Shown here: one piece after another, positions 35,116 through 43,195 of the stretch
Layout of the letters: every line of letters starts with the position of its first letter
Position numbering within the stretch: position 1 is the first letter of the stretch
Source of the DNA: Candidatus Oscillochloris fontis
GTDB lineage: Bacteria > Chloroflexota > Chloroflexia > Chloroflexales > Chloroflexaceae
Assembly (NCBI RefSeq): GCF_004138135.1
Contig: NZ_RYFD01000005.1
Span: 62,001-126,000, forward strand
Length of the DNA stretch: 64,000 nt
Direction of reading: 5' to 3'
The notes under the pieces: model-generated
The model's input: the letters and a program-made list of their open reading frames with translations, nothing else
Databases searched by the model: none
What the model was told of the DNA's origin: nothing
Position numbers and translations under genes: made by a program

Positions 35116-37224
35116 TCACTTCTCAGGGCGAACGGCACCATTAAAAGCACCCCGGTAGACATTCGCCGAATCGTAGAGCATCCAGCCATCAATCTCTGGG
35201 AACTGTTCGCTCGCTTCGATCTGAGCGCGTACCTCTTCGGGGCCATATTTGACAACCTTATAGGCCCATGGATCGGTATGATCCTGGAGCCATGGGCGTA
35301 GCCGGGCGTAGCGATCCTTGATCTGTTCGATGCCGGACGCATTTGCGGCGGCTAGCACCTCATAGGGCTGATCCACCGGTGAGTCGAGGCCAAACGCTCC
35401 TGGCCCCCAGAGCGAGGGGTAGGCCATCGGGGCGATGTAGTCGCAGTAGGCTCCCATGCGTCCAATGTCCTGGGCAATTGTCATTGAGGGGCCAAGTGTC
35501 ACGCGACCAAAGACATCAATAGACATATACGCCCCGGCCTCGTTCACCGCACGGTGGGCTAGTTGCATAAAGTCGGTCAGTACCTCGTACATACGATCCG
35601 GGTTCTCAACCGGGTCAATCGGTTCGGAGAAGAGCAGGGTATCGCGGAAACTGGCTGCATCGCCGTACCAATCGGGGAAGCGTATGTAGTCGTAGTTGAC
35701 CTCATCAAAGCCGAGCAGTGCGGCTTCAATACCAAGCTGGATGTTGTAGTCCCAGACATTCCGGTTGGTCGGATCGAGGTAGGCGTAGCGAATCCCAGGG
35801 CCGGGATAGTCGGCATAGACCTCGCCGGTCTCTTTGAGCCGGATTGACCATTCGGGATGCGCGTCAGAGAGGACATTATCGTGGGAGAAGAGTTGGATGC
35901 GGGCGATGGTGTAGATGCCCTTCTCCTTCAACTGAGCCAGTAACGGTTCGATGTCAATGTAGTCGTAAGAAAGCCCCAACTCCTTCACCAGCGGCACCTG
36001 CGAGTCATAATAGACCAAGCCGAGGTCGTCGCGCAGATCGCTCTTGATGTCAATCACAATCGTATTGAGTTCGGTGGCATCAATCAGGTCAATATATTCT
36101 TGAATGAGAGTGGGCTTGCGCGCCACCGCAGCGGTGACATAGAGCGCTTTGACGACAAAGCGCTCTAGGCCGATCTCTTCAGGCAGATTGCCGGGGCTAA
36201 TCTCTAGTACCTCTTTGGCATAGCCGGGTGAGAGGACTTGGATGTAGCCCTGTTCAGGTACCCCCTTGAGGGTGAAACTGCCATCGCTGCTGCTCTGGAT
36301 CTGGGTGTAGGCCACGGCGGTACCGGGCAGGTTGGGAGTGGCGATGATAGTCGCATTGGCAATCGGTTCGCCCGTCTCTTGATCAACCAGTCGCCCACGT
36401 AGGGTATCGGGGCGCAGCACCGAGTCAAGGACGGTCGTCTGGCCAATCTCCTCGGAGAGTGGTGCATAACCATCGGCGCTAATTTCTAGCGTCTGCTCAT
36501 CGGCGACAATATCGGTCACGCGGTAGCGCCCCTCGGCATCGGTAGTCGCCTGGGCATCCCCGACCCGCACGGTTGCTCCGGCGACCGGCTGGCCACTGAA
36601 GCGATCCGTCACTTGGCCACTCAGCACATTCGGACGCAGGCTGACATCCAGATTAGTGGTGCGGCTGAGCGTCTCGGTGTGTGGCGCATAGTCGGGCGCG
36701 TGGATGGTAATGCTAAATTCTTCAGGCACGCCACTGAAGCGGTAGCCGCCCTCAACGGTGCTACTCACGACGAGTGTATTGCTGACATTCAGTGTGATTG
36801 ATAGCTCGGCACCGGCAATCGGTGTCCCGGTATAGGTATCCCGCACCATTCCGCGCAGTGTATTGGGGCGCAGGCTCGTTTCGAGCGTCATCGTCATACT
36901 GCTACTCTGGGCCACCTGGGGCTGGCTGGCGAGTGGCAAGCTGAGCGGCTCATAGTCGGGTGCACTGATCGTGAGGGTGTCGCTACTGCGCCAACGCTGG
37001 GTCTGGAAACTGCCGTTTGTGTCGGTGCTAAGGCTTTGGGTGGCGATGCGCACATTGGCTTGGCTGATCACCTCACCCGTGTAGGCATCACGTACTGTTC
37101 CGATCAACAGTGGGCCAGTGTTGCTACACGCACTGAGTAGAGCCATAAGAGGGAGTATGATGACGGCGAACCATGATCGCCGAGTGGGGCGCAATTGATG
37201 ATCAACGCAGTTGGGACGCAGCAT
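35116..37224 (-). CDS. Lipoprotein with CarboxypepD-regulatory repeats and DUF4015 glycosidase-like domain
   Basis: 702 residues. Signal peptide with lipobox LLSAC. Four carboxypeptidase-regulatory-like sandwich repeats (GTVRDAYTGEVISQANVRI, GMVRDTYTGTPIAGAELSI, GQVTDRFSGQPVAGATVRV, GRLVDQETGEPIANATIIA) precede a DUF4015-type TIM barrel: IVIDIKSDLRDDLGLVYYDS, IYTIARIQLFSHD, GFDEVNYDYIRFPD and YCDYIAPMAYPSLWG, with acidic residues at the expected strand ends. A polysaccharide-active enzyme on the cell surface is likely. Start 37224 has AGGA upstream; 37263 is an alternative. Confidence 0.82.
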   Translation of the reverse strand: MLRPNCVDHQLRPTRRSWFAVIILPLMALLSACSNTGPLLIGTVRDAYTGEVISQANVRIATQSLSTDTNGSFQTQRWRSSDTLTISAPDYEPLSLPLASQPQVAQSSSMTMTLETSLRPNTLRGMVRDTYTGTPIAGAELSITLNVSNTLVVSSTVEGGYRFSGVPEEFSITIHAPDYAPHTETLSRTTNLDVSLRPNVLSGQVTDRFSGQPVAGATVRVGDAQATTDAEGRYRVTDIVADEQTLEISADGYAPLSEEIGQTTVLDSVLRPDTLRGRLVDQETGEPIANATIIATPNLPGTAVAYTQIQSSSDGSFTLKGVPEQGYIQVLSPGYAKEVLEISPGNLPEEIGLERFVVKALYVTAAVARKPTLIQEYIDLIDATELNTIVIDIKSDLRDDLGLVYYDSQVPLVKELGLSYDYIDIEPLLAQLKEKGIYTIARIQLFSHDNVLSDAHPEWSIRLKETGEVYADYPGPGIRYAYLDPTNRNVWDYNIQLGIEAALLGFDEVNYDYIRFPDWYGDAASFRDTLLFSEPIDPVENPDRMYEVLTDFMQLAHRAVNEAGAYMSIDVFGRVTLGPSMTIAQDIGRMGAYCDYIAPMAYPSLWGPGAFGLDSPVDQPYEVLAAANASGIEQIKDRYARLRPWLQDHTDPWAYKVVKYGPEEVRAQIEASEQFPEIDGWMLYDSANVYRGAFNGAVRPEK

Positions 37225-37295
37225 AGATGCTTTCCTGGGGATGTCGAGAATAATACGCGGCATGATAAATTTTTTACATCCCCTTGTCAAGCAAT

Positions 37296-37444
37296 AGGGC
37301 ATGTGTAAAGTTACCTCCGGTGGGGGGCGGGGGCGGCGTAGCCGCCCCCGAAGATCTTTTTTGGTGTTTTTTGGCGGCGCAGCCGCCAAAAAACACCAAA
37401 AATTGAGGTTTGGGGCGTAGCCCCAAGAACTTTGCCCATGCCCT
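37296..37444. mobile_element. MITE-like element, best-preserved copy
   Basis: 149 bases from AGGGCATGTGTAAAGT to ACTTTGCCCATGCCCT (16-base terminal inverted repeat with two mismatches). Three internal hairpins: CGGGGGCGGCGTAGCCGCCCCCG; TTTTGGTGTTTTTTGGCGGC with its mirror ending CACCAAAA; and TTTGGGGCGTAGCCCCAA. It contains no open frame. The gap 37225-37559 holds only this copy and two smaller repeats. Confidence 0.78.
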
Positions 37445-37445
37445 G

Positions 37446-37533
37446 GTTTTTGGTATGTATTGGCGGCTGCGCCGCCAAAAAACACCAAAAATTGAGGTTT
37501 GGGGCGTAGCCCCAAGAACTTTGCCCATGCCCT
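37446..37533. repeat. Right half of the MITE-like element, duplicated
   Basis: GGCGGCTGCGCCGCCAAAAAACACC to ACTTTGCCCATGCCCT repeats the right half of the neighbouring element almost exactly, preceded by an inverted AACCAAAAACC-type arm. It indicates partial duplication of the element. Confidence 0.75.
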
Positions 37534-37534
37534 G

Positions 37535-37563
37535 GTTGGGGGCGCATCGCGATGCGCCCCTAC
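37535..37563. repeat. R3 palindrome at the cyclase stop codon
   Basis: GGGGGCGCATCGCGATGCGCCCCTAC. On the minus strand its GTAG head contains the TAG stop of the cyclase gene (37562-37560). Confidence 0.8.
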
Positions 37564-40517
37564 TGATAACCTACCTCATAGACTTGGTGCGGTTCCTGTT
37601 TGCCTTTGAGTTCAATCGCGCCCAACGAGTGCAGGGGCCATGCCAAGTCTCCGGGTGGGAGGGCATCGTGGAGGTGGTAGGAGAGTACGACCTGCCCCGC
37701 CTGGGCGATCCCGGAGAGGCGACTGGCGGTATTGACCACATCGCCGATCAGGGTGTAATCCTGGCGCTGGATCGAGCCGATGTTCCCTACGACTGCGCGG
37801 CCATAGCTGAGGCCGATCCCTAAGCCGATCTCTAGGCCCAATTGGTTGCGCCATGTGGTGGCCAATGTGGCAAAGGTGCGCTGCATCGCCACCGATGCCT
37901 GCAACGCACGTAGTGGGTCGTCGCGGTGGGCAATGGGTGAGCCAAAGACCCCGATGACCCCATCACCCAGGAACTTATCAATCGTGCCATCGTGGGCGTA
38001 GAGTACCTCGGTCATGGCGGTGAAGTAGCGGTTGAGGATCTGTTGGACGAGCACCTGCGGGTCAATCCGTTCGGTGATACTGGTGAAGCCGCGTAGATCG
38101 GCGAAGAGTACCACCACTTCACGCTCGGTGGGGTTGCCAAAGTTGCTCCCGACGCTGAGCAACTGTTCGGCCACCTGGGGTGAGACGTAGCGGCGGAAGA
38201 CACTACGCACCCGCTCGCGTTCTTGGCGTTCAAGGCGCTTGATCGCGCTGATGTCGCGTAGTACCGCCACCTGGCCCAAGGGTTGATCATCACCACCTTG
38301 GACGGCGGAGAGACTCAGGTTATAGACCGTCTCGTCGGACAGAATGATTTCGGCCACATCACCTGCGGAGTGCTCGCCATTCAGCAGCGGCATAAGGCGC
38401 ACCAGGGGGGTATCCTGGCCATGCGGAACCAAGTGGATCAGGCTCTTGCCATAATCGGTCTCAATGCTCAACCCCAAGCGCTCCTCAGCGGCACGATTGG
38501 CGAGCAAGAGTTCATGTTGCGGGCCGATCAGCAGGATAGGATCGGCGGCCCCGCGCAGTACGGCATTGAGGGTCGAGCGCTCATCGGCCACTTCGCGGTA
38601 GAGGCGGGCATTCTCGATCACCTGGACGATCAGGCTCGCAACCGTGGTAGCCAGTTCCAGATCGGCGCGTCCGAAGCCCTCAGTACGTTCGGTGGTGTCA
38701 ATAAAGAGCACGCCAACCGTCTGTTGCGCTGCACGCAGTGGTACCGCCAAGAGATCGCGGATGTGACGGGCATGGAGGAAATTGTGGATCAAACTCAGAT
38801 CGGGATGATCGGCGATGTTGGTGAATCTCTCTGGTGCCTGGAGTTTGGCGACGAGTTCATGGGCATGGGGCAGCGCAAAGATCAGGCGATGGAGATCCTG
38901 ATCGAACGGGCTGGGCTTGCCATACAATGCGATCAGCGCATGACTGGACTGATGATCCGTATTGGTAGACAGGATCATGCCCACATTGGCAACCCCAAAG
39001 ATCTTGGCTACGGCTTCGGCTGCGATCTGAAGATTCTGTGGGGCATCGAGTTGGGCGGTGATCGCCAGTGAGAATCGGTTGACTTGGCTGAGTTGTTGGA
39101 CGCGCTGTTGTTCATCTTCGAGGAGGCGTGCATTGCCCAGCGCGACACTAAACTGGCTCATGATCGCACTCAGGATGGCCTCATCACTCGCTCCAAAGGC
39201 GGCGGGGATGGGGCTGCGTACATCGAGCGTTCCCAACACTTGCCGTCGTAGAATGATCGGGATCACCAACTCCGAGCGCACCATAAGATCATCGGGCAGT
39301 TGCGCGACGTAGCGCGGGTCGTTGCGCACATCATCAACCCGCACGAGTTGGGCGTGGCGCATGGCCCAGCCATTCAGCCCCTCATCGGCGGGTAACCGCA
39401 GGTTTGGTTGTTGGGTATTGGCACTACTCCCCGCTGAGGCTTGCAGCACTAGGGCGGCACCTTCACGCAGAAAGAGGTTGACCAGCGGGTAGCCGAACTG
39501 TTGCTGGATCATATAGACCAGCAGCCGGGTGACCTGATCGGGTTGCATAAGCTCGGAGAGGAAGGCGTTGATCTGGTTGATCTTGCGCAATTCCTCAGCC
39601 CGCCGGGCCAGCAACTCTTTTTGACGCTGCGATACGCGGAAGAGTTGGGCGCTCTCGATGGCCACCGCACTCTGTGCAGCTACCGATTCGAGCAACTCGA
39701 TATGCTCATCGCTAAAGAAACCGGGGGTATGGTGTACCAGTGTGATCACCCCCAGCAGATTATGTTCACGCTGCACCGGCATAGCTGCCACGGCGCGCAC
39801 GCTGGAGTGGATGTCACTCCCGACAAACCAGCGATCATCCTCGCGGGTATCGTGGATGATCGCCGGACTCTGTTCGCGCAGCACCCAACCGGCCACACCC
39901 CGGCGCAGAATATCGGGAAAGACTGTACTTGTCGGGTTGCGACTGCTCGAATAGTAGAGCGCCTGCTCCTCATCAAAACCGGTCAGAATGATACTGGCGC
40001 GAATCGCCCCGACCGCATCGGCGAGATGATCGAGGAAACGGGTTAACAAGAGATCCAGATCAATCGTCGCGCCGAGGTCGCGGGTAAGGTGGAGCAGCAG
40101 TTCGGTCTTGCGCTGGGCCTTACTCAGGCTGCGCTGGGCGCGTTGCAGGCGCAGCATAGCGCGCACTCGCGCCAAGAGAGCGTCAATCTCCACCGGCTTG
40201 ACCAGAAAGTCATCAGCCCCGGCATCCAAACTGGACACACTGGTGGCGAGGTCGGCCTGTGCCGAGAGGATCATCACCGGGATGAAGGGCTTCGTGCGAT
40301 CCGCCTTAACCTGGCGGGTCACCTCATTGCCATCAATCCCCGGCAAGCCCAGATCGAGCAGAATAATATCCGGGGTGATGAGATGCAGATAGGCCAACGC
40401 CTCCTCGCCACTTGCCGAGAGCGAGACGCGGTAGCCACTATTGGCCAGCACATCGTGATAGACCCGGCGAATCAGCGGGTCGTCCTCAACGATTAGAATG
40501 TGACCCAATTCTGTCAT
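37560..40517 (-). CDS. REC-GAF-PAS-adenylate cyclase fusion
   Basis: 985 residues. Receiver domain 1-125 with Asp55 in LLDLGLPG and Lys in FLVKPVEI; a coiled link; three GAF-like domains (about 160-310, 330-475, 490-650); a PAS domain (about 655-765); and a class III nucleotidyl cyclase from 795. The cyclase has both metal aspartates (FADLRGF 807, LGDG 852), Lys848 and Asp926 expected for ATP, and Asn929/Arg933, so it is predicted to make cAMP. Its ATG overlaps the stop of the HNH gene by four bases, so translation is likely coupled to the upstream ATPase-HNH pair. The stop is in an R3 repeat. Confidence 0.9.
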   Translation of the reverse strand: MTELGHILIVEDDPLIRRVYHDVLANSGYRVSLSASGEEALAYLHLITPDIILLDLGLPGIDGNEVTRQVKADRTKPFIPVMILSAQADLATSVSSLDAGADDFLVKPVEIDALLARVRAMLRLQRAQRSLSKAQRKTELLLHLTRDLGATIDLDLLLTRFLDHLADAVGAIRASIILTGFDEEQALYYSSSRNPTSTVFPDILRRGVAGWVLREQSPAIIHDTREDDRWFVGSDIHSSVRAVAAMPVQREHNLLGVITLVHHTPGFFSDEHIELLESVAAQSAVAIESAQLFRVSQRQKELLARRAEELRKINQINAFLSELMQPDQVTRLLVYMIQQQFGYPLVNLFLREGAALVLQASAGSSANTQQPNLRLPADEGLNGWAMRHAQLVRVDDVRNDPRYVAQLPDDLMVRSELVIPIILRRQVLGTLDVRSPIPAAFGASDEAILSAIMSQFSVALGNARLLEDEQQRVQQLSQVNRFSLAITAQLDAPQNLQIAAEAVAKIFGVANVGMILSTNTDHQSSHALIALYGKPSPFDQDLHRLIFALPHAHELVAKLQAPERFTNIADHPDLSLIHNFLHARHIRDLLAVPLRAAQQTVGVLFIDTTERTEGFGRADLELATTVASLIVQVIENARLYREVADERSTLNAVLRGAADPILLIGPQHELLLANRAAEERLGLSIETDYGKSLIHLVPHGQDTPLVRLMPLLNGEHSAGDVAEIILSDETVYNLSLSAVQGGDDQPLGQVAVLRDISAIKRLERQERERVRSVFRRYVSPQVAEQLLSVGSNFGNPTEREVVVLFADLRGFTSITERIDPQVLVQQILNRYFTAMTEVLYAHDGTIDKFLGDGVIGVFGSPIAHRDDPLRALQASVAMQRTFATLATTWRNQLGLEIGLGIGLSYGRAVVGNIGSIQRQDYTLIGDVVNTASRLSGIAQAGQVVLSYHLHDALPPGDLAWPLHSLGAIELKGKQEPHQVYEVGYQ

Positions 40518-41035
40518 GGGTAATGATTGTTGATTTGCACTGGTTGGGGTAATGAAACGAACCAGTACAAGCGGTTATTCCAGCGCCGATCTGTTGCTCT
40601 GGGGTCATTCGGTGGGATTTTGTCCAATCCAACCAGATAAATCATGCGCTGGGCGCACTGCTGCTCTTCAGGTGTAAGATCGGGATGTGGTTGTATGATA
40701 CCACCCTCCATATAGACGAGCATACGCAGGGTGTTATCACGATCCGGCCAGTAGTAATCCTCAAGATGAATCGCCTGGTGACTCTTGATGGAGTTACAGT
40801 TTATGCAGCCGAGCAGGAAGTTTTCCCACACGAGTTCCAGATCTGGTCTAGCCCCACTACCCTTTTTGGGCTGTACATGCTCAACCGCAAGGGAAGAGTC
40901 AAGCTGCATCTCGCAGTAGGAACAGTACTCGCCGAGACGGCAGATGAGGTCGGATCGAACGTCTTGGTACGCTCGAAATACTCGTGGTGTGCCATCGGGG
41001 TTGCTGGGGACAGAGCCGCGCTCGACGGGTCTCAT
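40514..41035 (-). CDS. HNH nuclease, Septu PtuB-like
   Basis: 173 residues. EYCSYCEMQ (Cys38, Cys41), SLAVEHVQPKKG (His53, the catalytic EH), NFLLGC (Asn72) and CINC (Cys77, Cys80) form a complete zinc-braced HNH site. The layout is that of HNH proteins paired with AAA ATPases in the Septu anti-phage system and in some retrons. The ATG overlaps the ATPase stop (ATGA) and the TGA overlaps the cyclase ATG. No reverse transcriptase is nearby, so a retron is unlikely. Defence function is inferred. Confidence 0.85.
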   Translation of the reverse strand: MRPVERGSVPSNPDGTPRVFRAYQDVRSDLICRLGEYCSYCEMQLDSSLAVEHVQPKKGSGARPDLELVWENFLLGCINCNSIKSHQAIHLEDYYWPDRDNTLRMLVYMEGGIIQPHPDLTPEEQQCAQRMIYLVGLDKIPPNDPRATDRRWNNRLYWFVSLPQPVQINNHYP

Positions 41036-42360
41036 GGGCGCTCCTTACCCAGACCGGCGGCCTCGCGCTCCATCTCTAAGAAGGCGTGGTAGGCTATGTT
41101 GTCACTGAATGGGGTTAACTCGTCCAGGCGGCGCTTCAGGGCTTCAAGTTGGTGAGGATGAGCCTGCTTGCCTTGTTGGAGTATGTGGTAGTACTCTTTG
41201 GCTGCTGTCATCATCTCCTGGTAGCGTTCGCTACGCTGCGGCAGAACGACTTCCATGACCTGCTCGGCAATATCTTCGATGCTACGATCCGCATATTCGG
41301 CTGATCGCACTTGATCCAGGTTGATCAGTTCACCGGGGCGGAGCGACTGGACGATGAAGGGGGAGTGGGTGGTGGCGATAAATTGGATGCGTGGGAAGGT
41401 ACGCCGTAGATCTTCAACTACTTGGCGCTGCCATTTGGGATGTAGGTGGAGGTCAATCTCATCAATCAGGACAACACCAGAGGTGGAACGGGCAGCCTCT
41501 ATGTTATGCTGTGGGTTGAGCACCGCCGCTCGGTAGGCGATGTCGGCGACCATTGCCAGCATATTGCGCACGCCATCGCTGAGCATGCGGAAGGGTAACT
41601 GGCGCCCATCGGTAGCGGTTATGATCAGTTCGTCCTGACTAATATCGTAGAACATGCTATGCCACATCTCGACACTGCTGACTACTGCCTGCTTCACTGC
41701 TTCTAACAAGCCGACTGGCCGACCCTGTTGGAGTTGGATGATCTCCATCGTTTTGAGCCAGCGTAACAGGCGCTTCTCGTTTGAGGCTGGATCGAGGCAG
41801 TCGAGGTAGCCAACGGTACGCGAGGCAGGTTTGGTTGGCTCTAGGTTGCGATCTTTCTTTTGAAGCCAGAGCCGTCCAGTGCCATAGTAGGCTAGGAGTG
41901 GAAGATTGACAGGCTCGCCACTTCGAACAGCGTGCTGAAGATTACGGCTAATCTCGAAGATCTCGGTTGCGCCTTGGCGTGTGGTGCGTCCGCTAGGGTT
42001 CTCAAGGGTGCGAGTCCAGTTGATCTGATGCCCGTGAACAAGTCCGGTGCAGGTGATTTCGACTGGATACTGTGGTTCTACGTTGATGGTTTCACCATAC
42101 TCGAAGCGGGCTAAACGTACCTCATCCTTGCGGATACCGCGTGACTCGATCTCGTCGAACCCAAGGAACAGTGAGCCCAGTCCCACCGCTAGTGCGTCGA
42201 GTAGTGCGGTCTTTCCGGTGCCATTATCGCCAACGATTACATTGAATTGTTTATCAAAGCGAAACTCACACTGGGGTGTAAAAGTTGGCTCAGTTACTGC
42301 GAATAACGTCGGGGCGCTGAAGCCTCGAAAGTTTTCTATTTTGATGGTGTCGATTCGCAT
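41032..42360 (-). CDS. AAA/ABC-type ATPase, Septu PtuA-like
   Basis: 442 residues. Walker A VGDNGTGKT (43-51), ABC-type signature LSDGVRNML (260-268), Walker B GVVLIDEIDLHLHPKWQ (295-311) and the H-loop TTHSPF (330-335) define the RecF/OLD-like ATPase group to which PtuA belongs; N-terminal IKIENFRGF is its usual opening. It probably senses invaders and controls the HNH nuclease encoded next. The ATG at 42360 has GGGG six bases before it; the frame to 42603 is repeat sequence. Upstream lie two repeat elements and a recombinase remnant, which suggests acquisition by transfer. Confidence 0.85.
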   Translation of the reverse strand: MRIDTIKIENFRGFSAPTLFAVTEPTFTPQCEFRFDKQFNVIVGDNGTGKTALLDALAVGLGSLFLGFDEIESRGIRKDEVRLARFEYGETINVEPQYPVEITCTGLVHGHQINWTRTLENPSGRTTRQGATEIFEISRNLQHAVRSGEPVNLPLLAYYGTGRLWLQKKDRNLEPTKPASRTVGYLDCLDPASNEKRLLRWLKTMEIIQLQQGRPVGLLEAVKQAVVSSVEMWHSMFYDISQDELIITATDGRQLPFRMLSDGVRNMLAMVADIAYRAAVLNPQHNIEAARSTSGVVLIDEIDLHLHPKWQRQVVEDLRRTFPRIQFIATTHSPFIVQSLRPGELINLDQVRSAEYADRSIEDIAEQVMEVVLPQRSERYQEMMTAAKEYYHILQQGKQAHPHQLEALKRRLDELTPFSDNIAYHAFLEMEREAAGLGKERP

Positions 42361-42424
42361 TGTTGACCCCGATGCGTTGTGCCTATTTGTTCTGCCTTGG
42401 CTGATAATAATACACCAAAAGAAT

Positions 42425-42490
42425 AGGGCATGTGCAAAGTTACCTCCGGTGGGGGTGCGGGGGCGACGAAGCCGCCAAACAACACCAAAA
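42425..42490. repeat. Left half of a MITE-like element
   Basis: AGGGCATGTGCAAAGTTACC and GGTGGGGGTGCGGGGGCGAC match the left part of the element at 37296; the copy then breaks off at an A-run where the next repeat starts. Confidence 0.7.
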
Positions 42491-42496
42491 AAGATC

Positions 42497-42620
42497 GTTA
42501 GCGCGAAAAAGCTCTGGGACGCGCCGCATGGCTTCGACAGGCTCAGCCAGCGGCGCGGTGGCTGAGCCTGTCGAAGCCCCGCGCCGCATTCCAGCTTTCC
42601 CAAGGCTTTTTCGCGCTAAC
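42497..42620. repeat. 124-base imperfect inverted repeat
   Basis: Outer arms GTTAGCGCGAAAAAGC / GCTTTTTCGCGCTAAC; inner arms GCTTCGACAGGCTCAGCC / GGCTGAGCCTGTCGAAGC around a GC-rich centre. The inner part is a repeat type known from many bacterial genomes. It lies between the ATPase gene and the recombinase remnant and may be part of the acquired segment's edge. Confidence 0.75.
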
Positions 42621-42718
42621 AATTTTTGACAGAATTGATTGCTTTGCGCGTGGTGTTGAAGCGTTCTACGGTATCCTACCGTTGATTAAGCACAGTGTAG
42701 GAATGCTCTACACAGTGT

Positions 42719-43188
42719 ATGATAACAGAAGTATCAATCTGTCTGTGCAGTGTTGGGGTAGAGCATATCATCGGCTTTTGGGCTAAAGGGGTTGAGAGAG
42801 AAGCGATTAGGGAAAGTAATATGCGCTGCAAACGTAGGGCTATTGAAGAGGAAAACCGCGTATGGATAAATGCCAATAGACTGTATGGTTATTGTAGTAA
42901 TGGGGCAAAACGCCCTGACTCAATGATCAATACGGCTATCATCTCTGATGTACCCGGCTTAGAAACTGAACCAAACGTTATACGATGGATTTTTGAGCAA
43001 TATACCTATAGTATATGCAAGCACTCACGATTGACTTTGAGGCTCTTCATGCTATGCCAGATGAGGATCGTCAAGCGATTCTTGACGTGCTTGACATACA
43101 GTGTGTGTTACAGCCGGATCATTCTGCGCTTCACATACACTGGTTAGGGCGTTGTGATACTGTTGGCTTGAAGAACAGTAGGCTATAA
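42719..43188 (+). pseudogene. Decayed serine recombinase
   Basis: One frame reads GVEREAIRESNMRCKRRA, NRLYGYCSNGAKRPDS and PNVIRWIFEQYTYS, which corresponds to the end of a serine recombinase catalytic domain and the Recombinase domain (ER..I.E....KR.A, PYGY, IF.qYa.G). After about 43010 similarity moves to another frame, where an ATG at 43015 opens DFEALHAMPDEDRQAILDVL and HIHWLGRC, like the C-terminal end of such enzymes; the region between is missing. Base composition is AT-richer than the neighbours. No functional protein is expected. Confidence 0.6.
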
Positions 43189-43189
43189 T
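43184..43189 (+). promoter_or_regulatory. -10 element, leaderless start of the M50 protease
   Basis: TATAAT ends six bases before the ATG at 43196 and overlaps the last codon and stop of the recombinase remnant. A TTGGCT at 43163 gives only a 15-base spacer. Confidence 0.5.
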
Positions 43190-43195
43190 GATCGT

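Larger units (their letters stand above)
42361..43195. other. 835-base region with repeats and recombinase remnant
   Basis: From left to right: about 60 bases of leader for the ATPase gene with a possible minus-strand TATTAT -10, the left half of a MITE-like element (42425-42490), a 124-base inverted repeat (42497-42620), about 100 AT-rich bases and the decayed serine recombinase (42719-43188). Nothing else coding is seen. Confidence 0.6.

Noticed and set aside
40514-42620. Retron of the type using PtuA-PtuB effectors
   Set aside because: No reverse transcriptase is encoded nearby; the 124-base inverted repeat upstream is a dispersed repeat type and not a convincing msr-msd.
43015-43188. 57-codon gene in front of the M50 protease
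   Set aside because: No ribosome binding site; the sequence resembles the end of a serine recombinase and continues a decayed frame, so it was merged into the pseudogene.
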